DNA of 64,000 nucleotides, from contig CAMIYM010000009.1 of NCBI GenBank assembly GCA_946403085.1, positions 1 to 64,000 of the forward strand, read 5' to 3'. The position numbers were made by a program, and so were the translations under genes. Positions within the stretch are counted from its first letter, which is position 1; each line of letters opens with the position of its first letter. Source of the stretch: an uncultured Clostridia bacterium. GTDB lineage: Bacteria; Bacillota; Clostridia; Saccharofermentanales; Saccharofermentanaceae. The notes beneath the pieces are model-generated. The model made no database searches and was not told the DNA's origin. It was given only the letters and a program-made list of their open reading frames with translations. Positions 58,225 through 64,000 of this stretch are shown here, in pieces.

Positions 58225-61220
58225 GCAGAGATACTTCACGCAAAGAAGCAGCAGGAATCGTGCTCTTCTTCGTAGCGATTGCGATCATTCTGATCTTCTA
58301 TCTTCCTGTCTCGCTGACAGGCATAATCGGAAGTGCCGTTAAGAGCTTTTTCTTAGGCCTTATCGGTGTAGCAGCATATGCGATCCCGGTATATATCCTT
58401 TACGTCGCATTAGATGTCTTTTTCGAAAAAAGACAGGGTGTATCAGGAATAAGAGTCAGGAGTATCATATTGCTCCTAGTATCAGTATCCGCGCTTTTCG
58501 CGCTGATCACGATGGATATGGTCCACTTCGAGGGATTATGCCATAACACTGACGGCAATATCTCCGCTATAAAGGCTCTTTCTCTCCTGTGGGATTCCGG
58601 CGTTGACAGCAAACTTATTTCAAATCCTGCAAGCACTTCAGTGGTCCTTCCAGGCGGTCTCATCGGAGGAGCTATCGCTGTATCTTTGTATCAGGTTACA
58701 GGCAATGTGATCGGAATACTTGCTATCGCCGTATTCCTTCTTACACAGATCCTTCTTGTCTTCAGAGTCTCTCTTAAAGCTACGGCCAAGAAGACAGCAC
58801 ATGCTATCGCTGAAACTTCAGGCAAAGTCTATAACAGCGTGGTAAGCCATAAGAACCAGAAGCAGAATGATCCCAATTACCAGATCTATTCAGGAAACGG
58901 CTACAGCAGCAGTGACAGAAGACCGGCTCAAAGACCTGTGCAAAGACCGGTTCAGTATGCGGACGGAACCACAGTTATCTCCTATGGAGACAGCAGCGTT
59001 AACTATAAGCAGAAGCGTAACAGCGGTTCACGATTCGTACAGAGCCCGGACGGTTATGAGAAGCAGGGTCCTTTCATGACGAACCTTCCCATCGACGGTG
59101 CTACAGGCTTTACTGATGTTGATAAGCTTACAGGCGGACAGATACATGCAGTTGCACAGGATCCCGGCAAGCTTACATTTAACGAGAAGGAATACGATGT
59201 CTCAGATACATCAGATCCGACAGCTGATTTCGGATACATCACGGATCCCCTTAATGTTCCCGGAGCAGCGAAAAACAAGAAGCCCAGAAAGAATCTTTCT
59301 TTCCTGGAGCCTGACAAGAAGGAAGACTTCTACGATCTGACTCCGTCAAAGAAAGAGGAGAGCAGCGCTGATACAGATATATACAGCGGGACTGAGGAAC
59401 CTTATGAAGTTAGCGAGAGCAGTGAAGGAAGCGGATATGATTATTCCGGTCCGGAACGCTCTGTAAGAGAGCCCTCGATTAATGCTTCTGTTTACGATGA
59501 GACTTCTGCTGAAGAAGAGATAGAGGAAGTTCCTTATTCTCCTGCAGCGCCCGTACAGCCTGAAGCTAACGGAAAGATCACTATCAATCAGGGTAATGAC
59601 AATACAGAGGGTTACAGCAGAACTGAAGGAAGGATCATCAAGACTTCCTCGCGTGATACTTCTGCCCGTGTTGAACCCGGCATTGAATTTGCCGAAGAGA
59701 CTAAGAGACATGAAGCTGAACTCAAGAATCAGAAGAGAAGACTCAGAAACTACAAACCTGCTCCCACGAGCATCCTGGCTCCTGATATCAAGCAGAAAGC
59801 AGATGTGGATCTTGAGAGAAAACTTAAGGAAAAGGCTCATACTCTTGAAGGTGCATTGAAGAGCTTTGGCATAGTTGCCGAAGTCGTAAATATTACTCAT
59901 GGACCTTCCATTACAAGATTTGAGTTAACGCTTGAGACAGGTACCAAGGTATCCAGAGTTACAGCACTTCAGGATGACATCATGCTCGCCATGGCTGCTG
60001 TATCGATCAGAATCGAAGCTCCTATCCCCGGTAAGAGTGCAATTGGTATCGAGATCCCTAATGATGTTCCTACGGCTGTACAGCTCAGAGGACTTGTTGA
60101 GACAAAGGAGTTCAAGGCTGCCACACCTCTTACGGTAGCACTTGGAAGAGATATCCCCGGAAGGCCTATCTATTGTGATCTTGCCAAGATGCCTCACCTC
60201 ATGATCGCAGGATCAACAGGTTCCGGTAAGTCCGTTTGTATCAACTCGATCCTTACAAGTATCCTCGTTCATTCTTCTCCTGAAGAAGTACGAATGATCC
60301 TGGTCGACCCTAAGGTCGTTGAGCTCTCCGTATATAACGGAGTACCTCATCTCATCATGCCGGTCATCACTGATCCTAAGAAGGCAGCCGGTGCACTGAA
60401 CTGGGCTGTTATCGAGATGCAGAGAAGATATAAGCTTTTCGAAGAAGGCCAGGTAAGAGATATCAAAGGATTCAACGAGAAGTATAAGAACAATCCTGAG
60501 GTTGAACATCTGCCTTTGATCCTCTTTGTAATCGACGAGCTTGCAGAACTCATGATGGTCGCATCGAAGGAAGTCGAGACGTATATCTCCAGACTTGCTG
60601 CACTTGCAAGAGCTGCAGGCATACATTTGCTCATCGCTACTCAGAGACCTTCGGTAGATGTCATCACAGGTGTTATCAAGGCTAATATCGGTTCCAGAAT
60701 CGCTTTTGCGGTTACATCAGGCGTTGACTCCAAGACGATCCTTGACCATGTCGGTGCTGAAAAGCTCTTAGGTAAGGGCGACATGCTCTATGCCCCGATG
60801 AGTGCTCCGCAGCCTATCAGAGGACAGGGTGCATTCCTTAAGGATGAGGAAGTTGAAGCAGTCGTTGACTATCTCAAGAAGCAATATGGCGCGATGTATG
60901 ATGAGGCTATCATCAAGGATATCGACAGAGTTACAGCAGGTGAGAATCAGCCTTCAGGTGCTTCAGCAGGTGCTGCTTCAGGCGGCGGTTCCGATGCTGA
61001 TGACATGTTCAATCAGGCTGCGCAGACAGTAATCGAAAACGGCAGTGCCAGTGTATCCGTACTCCAGAGAAGACTTGGAATCGGATATCCGAGAGCTGCA
61101 AGACTTATCGATGAACTTGAGAAAGCCAAGGTCATCGGTCCATATGAAGGAAGCAAACCCAGAAAGATTTTGATGACCGAGACTGAATGGCTCGAGATGC
61201 AGGCAAGAAAAAATGACTGA
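58221..61220 (+). CDS. ftsK: DNA translocase FtsK/SpoIIIE
   Basis: A 999-residue ATP-driven DNA pump at the division septum. About four or five N-terminal membrane helices (residues 10-190) are followed by a long Pro/Ser/Glu-rich linker and the motor. Walker A is AGSTGSGKS (around residue 664) and Walker B is LILFVIDE. The C-terminal gamma winged-helix domain (GSASVSVLQRRLGIGYPRAA) reads polar DNA sequences. The TTG start has AGGAGG seven bases upstream, in the end of the Nudix gene. Complete and unremarkable apart from the long linker. Confidence 0.95.
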   Translation: MSRDTSRKEAAGIVLFFVAIAIILIFYLPVSLTGIIGSAVKSFFLGLIGVAAYAIPVYILYVALDVFFEKRQGVSGIRVRSIILLLVSVSALFALITMDMVHFEGLCHNTDGNISAIKALSLLWDSGVDSKLISNPASTSVVLPGGLIGGAIAVSLYQVTGNVIGILAIAVFLLTQILLVFRVSLKATAKKTAHAIAETSGKVYNSVVSHKNQKQNDPNYQIYSGNGYSSSDRRPAQRPVQRPVQYADGTTVISYGDSSVNYKQKRNSGSRFVQSPDGYEKQGPFMTNLPIDGATGFTDVDKLTGGQIHAVAQDPGKLTFNEKEYDVSDTSDPTADFGYITDPLNVPGAAKNKKPRKNLSFLEPDKKEDFYDLTPSKKEESSADTDIYSGTEEPYEVSESSEGSGYDYSGPERSVREPSINASVYDETSAEEEIEEVPYSPAAPVQPEANGKITINQGNDNTEGYSRTEGRIIKTSSRDTSARVEPGIEFAEETKRHEAELKNQKRRLRNYKPAPTSILAPDIKQKADVDLERKLKEKAHTLEGALKSFGIVAEVVNITHGPSITRFELTLETGTKVSRVTALQDDIMLAMAAVSIRIEAPIPGKSAIGIEIPNDVPTAVQLRGLVETKEFKAATPLTVALGRDIPGRPIYCDLAKMPHLMIAGSTGSGKSVCINSILTSILVHSSPEEVRMILVDPKVVELSVYNGVPHLIMPVITDPKKAAGALNWAVIEMQRRYKLFEEGQVRDIKGFNEKYKNNPEVEHLPLILFVIDELAELMMVASKEVETYISRLAALARAAGIHLLIATQRPSVDVITGVIKANIGSRIAFAVTSGVDSKTILDHVGAEKLLGKGDMLYAPMSAPQPIRGQGAFLKDEEVEAVVDYLKKQYGAMYDEAIIKDIDRVTAGENQPSGASAGAASGGGSDADDMFNQAAQTVIENGSASVSVLQRRLGIGYPRAARLIDELEKAKVIGPYEGSKPRKILMTETEWLEMQARKND

Positions 61221-61722
61221 TATCCTATGTGACATCGATCAAAGAGCCCGTGAACTTATTGAAGCAGCAGGTTCTTCAGGGATTACTTTCGGATTTGCCG
61301 AGAGCCTTACAGGAGGCCTGATATCTGCCTCGGTAGTCAGTGTTCCCGGTGCATCTGCTTCTTTTAAGGGCTCTGTAGTGTCATACACAAATGAAGTTAA
61401 GGAAAACGTTCTTGGTGTCCCTTCGAAGATCATTGACACCTATACTGAAGTATCAGGTGAATGTGCAAAGGCGATGGCTGAAGGTGCCTTGTCTGTCCTG
61501 GGTGTTGATCTTGCAGTCTCTGTGACTGGAATTGCAGGTCCTACAGGCGATATGCCCGGCAAGCCCGTTGGAACGGTGTATATGGGTTATTGTTACAGAC
61601 CCGGAGACATTTCCGGATCAGTAAGATTCAACTTCGAAGGTGACAGGGAAACTGTCCGTGAGAATACAGTCCTCAAAGCGCTGGAGCAGGCTTTGAGACT
61701 GGCTAGGGAAGGTAAAGCTTAA
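61213..61722 (+). CDS. pncC: CinA C-terminal domain protein, nicotinamide-nucleotide amidase
   Basis: A 169-residue stand-alone CinA C-terminal domain. Such proteins deamidate nicotinamide mononucleotide in NAD recycling. Conserved segments are AESLTGGLISA, GSVVSYTNEVK and VTGIAGPTG with GTVYMGY. The larger CinA N-terminal domain is absent, so this is the short PncC form. The start overlaps ftsK by eight bases, and murJ begins directly after the stop. Confidence 0.92.
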   Translation: MTDILCDIDQRARELIEAAGSSGITFGFAESLTGGLISASVVSVPGASASFKGSVVSYTNEVKENVLGVPSKIIDTYTEVSGECAKAMAEGALSVLGVDLAVSVTGIAGPTGDMPGKPVGTVYMGYCYRPGDISGSVRFNFEGDRETVRENTVLKALEQALRLAREGKA

Positions 61723-63357
61723 GTGGCTGAAAATAGTGGTTCAGATAATAAGGCATCGGCATCTCCGGCAAAAAAGAAGGGGATGAGCTTTGCTTTATCA
61801 GCATTGATCGTCGGCATCGGTACGATAATCGTAAAGATGTCAGGTCTTATAAGGGATAACATCGTATCCTTGAGATTCAGTCAGGATATATTCCGTGACG
61901 GATACTCACTGGCTTTCAACATCCCGGATCTTTTCTATAATCTGCTTGTCGGAGGTGCCATCTATTCTACTGTCGCACCTTACTTAAGTGCCAAGCTCGC
62001 GGTAGGAAAAGAGAAGGAAGGCGTCCGCGTCGTAAGCATATTCATATCAGTAGTTTGCATCGTCATGCTGGTCGTTTGCACTTTGGGAACGGTCTTTTCA
62101 GAACCGATATATGCATTGTATGCCATGGGTAATGATGACATTGATCCGGAAGTCCTGAATCTCGCTGCAAAAGCTTCAAAGATGCTATTCCCGCAGATCT
62201 TCTTCATCATGCTTGCAGCTCTCTGCAACGGTATTCTTACAGCTTACAGGAAGTTTACCATTACATCATTCGGTCCAGTCCTTTATAACATCCTGGTTAT
62301 CCTTGCCATCTATATTTTCGGCGGCAATACCCAGCATAATCTCGTAATGACGACTGGAGGCATTCTCGCTGCCACAGCCTTTTATTTTGTATGTCAGTAT
62401 TCGCTTGGCTTTAAACAGATGAGGCAGTTCAGGTTCAGTTTCCATCCTGCGAACAAAGAATTCCTGATGCTTTTCAGAAGAGCTATTCCGATCCTTATCT
62501 CTGCTTCTATTACACAGATCAACGTAGTAGTGCTTAATCACTTTGCTTTGCTTTTCGATGAGGGAAGTGTATATGGATTCAGAAACGCTTCTACGATCTG
62601 GCAGATACCTTATACGGTATTTGTTGTCGCGATCACAACAGTTATGACACCTGAGCTTGCAGGTGATTACGAATCGAAAAAGTATTCAAAGGCGTCTGAA
62701 TTAATCTCCCACTCCATGAAGAGCGCTTTGTTCATGACGATCCCTTCCGCTGCATTTATTGCCGTTCTCAATGTTGATGTAGTTAAGGCGATTTACCAGT
62801 GGCATTCTTACTATACGGACGTACATGCACAGGTTGCAGCTACATTCCTGCTGGGATTCTGCAGCGCTATCGTTACAGCGACCGTTATCCATGTATTCAA
62901 TCAGGCTTTCTATGCCATAGGCCAGACCAAGCTCCCTCTTGTTGCAGGTATTTTAGGACTTATAATCAATCCGGTTGCCTGCCACATAATGGTTAGAGCA
63001 GGCGTCGGACCGTTATCACTTTCTCTGGCTTATTCATTTACCAATATCTGTCAGATGATAATGCTTGCAATTGCATACTGCAGGCGTAAGGAACTGGCAC
63101 CTCACGGCATTTTGAAATTCCTCTTGAAGGCGGGCGCCTGTGTGCTTATTATGGCAGGTGTAGTATATGTTCTCGACAAGTTTGTTCCTGCACAGGGAGG
63201 AAAGATCTCACAGCTTATCATCATCTCTATAAAGGGCGTAGTCGCAATATTAGTTTATTTCGCTATGGCTGCCGTTTTCAGAATGGAAGAAGCTACAGAA
63301 TGGATCAATAAGTTTAAGAGAAAGCTGTTCAAGAAGAGTGCTGCTAAGAGGGCCTGA
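61723..63357 (+). CDS. murJ: Lipid II flippase MurJ
   Basis: A 544-residue membrane protein of the MviN/MurJ family with about fourteen helices. It carries lipid II across the membrane for peptidoglycan synthesis. Typical wording is KMSGLIRDNIVSLRFS near the N-terminus and IPDLFYNLLVGGAIYS. The cytoplasmic N-terminal extension is Ser/Ala/Lys-rich. The start is a GTG immediately after the preceding TAA, with GGAAGG upstream. Confidence 0.93.
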   Translation: MAENSGSDNKASASPAKKKGMSFALSALIVGIGTIIVKMSGLIRDNIVSLRFSQDIFRDGYSLAFNIPDLFYNLLVGGAIYSTVAPYLSAKLAVGKEKEGVRVVSIFISVVCIVMLVVCTLGTVFSEPIYALYAMGNDDIDPEVLNLAAKASKMLFPQIFFIMLAALCNGILTAYRKFTITSFGPVLYNILVILAIYIFGGNTQHNLVMTTGGILAATAFYFVCQYSLGFKQMRQFRFSFHPANKEFLMLFRRAIPILISASITQINVVVLNHFALLFDEGSVYGFRNASTIWQIPYTVFVVAITTVMTPELAGDYESKKYSKASELISHSMKSALFMTIPSAAFIAVLNVDVVKAIYQWHSYYTDVHAQVAATFLLGFCSAIVTATVIHVFNQAFYAIGQTKLPLVAGILGLIINPVACHIMVRAGVGPLSLSLAYSFTNICQMIMLAIAYCRRKELAPHGILKFLLKAGACVLIMAGVVYVLDKFVPAQGGKISQLIIISIKGVVAILVYFAMAAVFRMEEATEWINKFKRKLFKKSAAKRA

Positions 63358-63359
63358 AT

Positions 63360-64000
63360 ATGAAAAGACATACTATAAAAATGCTTGCGGTATCAGCATT
63401 GATGAGCGTTCTTTTGGGCGTTTGTTCATGTGGGATGATTCTAAACGGCCCTGCTCCTACGAACGGCATGAATGATCCCAAGCAGACAAATGTCGTTGCA
63501 AGGGGTTCTACTGAGGAGACGACCAGAGCAACAACGAGAGCAACTACCGTTGAGACGTCTTCTGAGAACACTGATCCTACAGCAAAGGTAAAGAACCTTT
63601 CTCCTGAATGGGTAAGAGAACTTCCGCAGGCTCAGGACCTGGGAACAACGCAGTTAATAGTGGTTTCAGCTGCAGGAATGAATAAGTCGACTGCAAAGGT
63701 ATCCATGCATGAGCGTGATGTTAACGGCAACTGGATACAGCTCTTTACTGTTAACGCCTATATCGGAAAGAACGGCCTTATAGCTGACGACGACAGAACA
63801 GAAGGCTGCGGCAAGACACCTATTGGTGTTTATCAGTTTAACAAGGCATTCGGAATTGCTTCAGATCCCGGCTGTGCCATCTCTTATACCAAAGTTACCG
63901 GCGATATGTACTGGTCAGGTGACAGCTCAGACGACATACCGTACAACGAACTTGTCAGCGTTAATGAGTATCCTGATCTTGATATTAAATCCAGTGAGCA
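63360..64000 (+). CDS. L,D-transpeptidase-like (YkuD) lipoprotein, cut by the window edge
   Basis: The frame from the ATG at 63360 stays open to the end of the window (213 codons visible). A hydrophobic signal ends at VCSCG, a plausible lipobox. A Thr/Arg/Glu-rich spacer (TTRATTRATTVET) follows, then a domain with FTVNAYIGKNGL, TEGCGKTPIGVYQF and MYWSGDSSDD, as in secreted YkuD/L,D-transpeptidase-family proteins. The catalytic Cys region lies beyond the edge. It begins two bases after murJ and fits a cell-wall role. Confidence 0.75.
   Translation, partial: MKRHTIKMLAVSALMSVLLGVCSCGMILNGPAPTNGMNDPKQTNVVARGSTEETTRATTRATTVETSSENTDPTAKVKNLSPEWVRELPQAQDLGTTQLIVVSAAGMNKSTAKVSMHERDVNGNWIQLFTVNAYIGKNGLIADDDRTEGCGKTPIGVYQFNKAFGIASDPGCAISYTKVTGDMYWSGDSSDDIPYNELVSVNEYPDLDIKSSE

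Overview
The window looks like a chromosome segment of an anaerobic, low- to mid-GC Gram-positive bacterium of the class Clostridia. The evidence is an AddAB recombination pair, an SigA-type sigma factor, Rnf-type redox genes, a superoxide reductase, extensive cyclic-di-GMP signalling, AGGAGG-type ribosome sites, TTG and GTG starts, and tRNAs with encoded CCA. No spore gene or integrase was seen. All identities come from reading motifs; no database search was run.

Layout. 0-3 kb: start of an HU gene (minus), then a zinc/cadmium operon (ArsR sensor, free-standing metal-binding HMA protein, P-type ATPase) behind an operator-bearing promoter. 3-5.8 kb: an AmmeMemoRadiSam locus (fused Memo-AMMECR1 protein and radical-SAM enzyme) followed by an HD phosphohydrolase. 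5.9-7.6 kb: an ABC exporter whose ATPase gene has an in-frame stop. 7.7-14.9 kb: addB-addA. 14.9-17.6 kb: tadA (minus), a zinc-ribbon membrane protein and the primary sigma factor. 17.6-22.6 kb: rnfC, rnfD and an rnfG-like gene, then an unrecognised polytopic membrane protein where rnfE/A/B would normally sit. 22.6 kb: tRNA-Arg(CCT).

22.8-28.8 kb is an accessory-looking stretch of unrecognised membrane and small proteins, two gene remnants, and a promoter region carrying a cluster of short repeats. 28.9-39.1 kb holds two cytoplasmic LacI-sensor/GGDEF proteins and one membrane GGDEF-EAL protein, interleaved with a lipoprotein, a zinc-ribbon protein and a DUF2975/HTH/DUF4153-type operon. 39.3-53.4 kb is mixed metabolism: RlmI-type methyltransferase, alanine-racemase-like enzyme, GT-C membrane glycosyltransferase, superoxide reductase, two SDRs, a DUF975/CmpB-type fusion, diaminopimelate decarboxylase and citrate synthase. 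53.5-56.3 kb has surface and zinc-ribbon membrane proteins and tRNA-Trp. 56.4-64 kb is a tight housekeeping run: proC, rnhA, nudF-type Nudix gene, ftsK, cinA/pncC-type gene, murJ and a truncated L,D-transpeptidase-like lipoprotein.

The best candidates for undescribed biology are the reduced, divergent Rnf-like operon with its unknown membrane subunit, the AmmeMemoRadiSam-HD cluster, the AGTGT repeat cluster at 25.9-26.0 kb, and a long hairpin that buries the ribosome site of a Gly/His-rich zinc-ribbon membrane protein at 54.6 kb.
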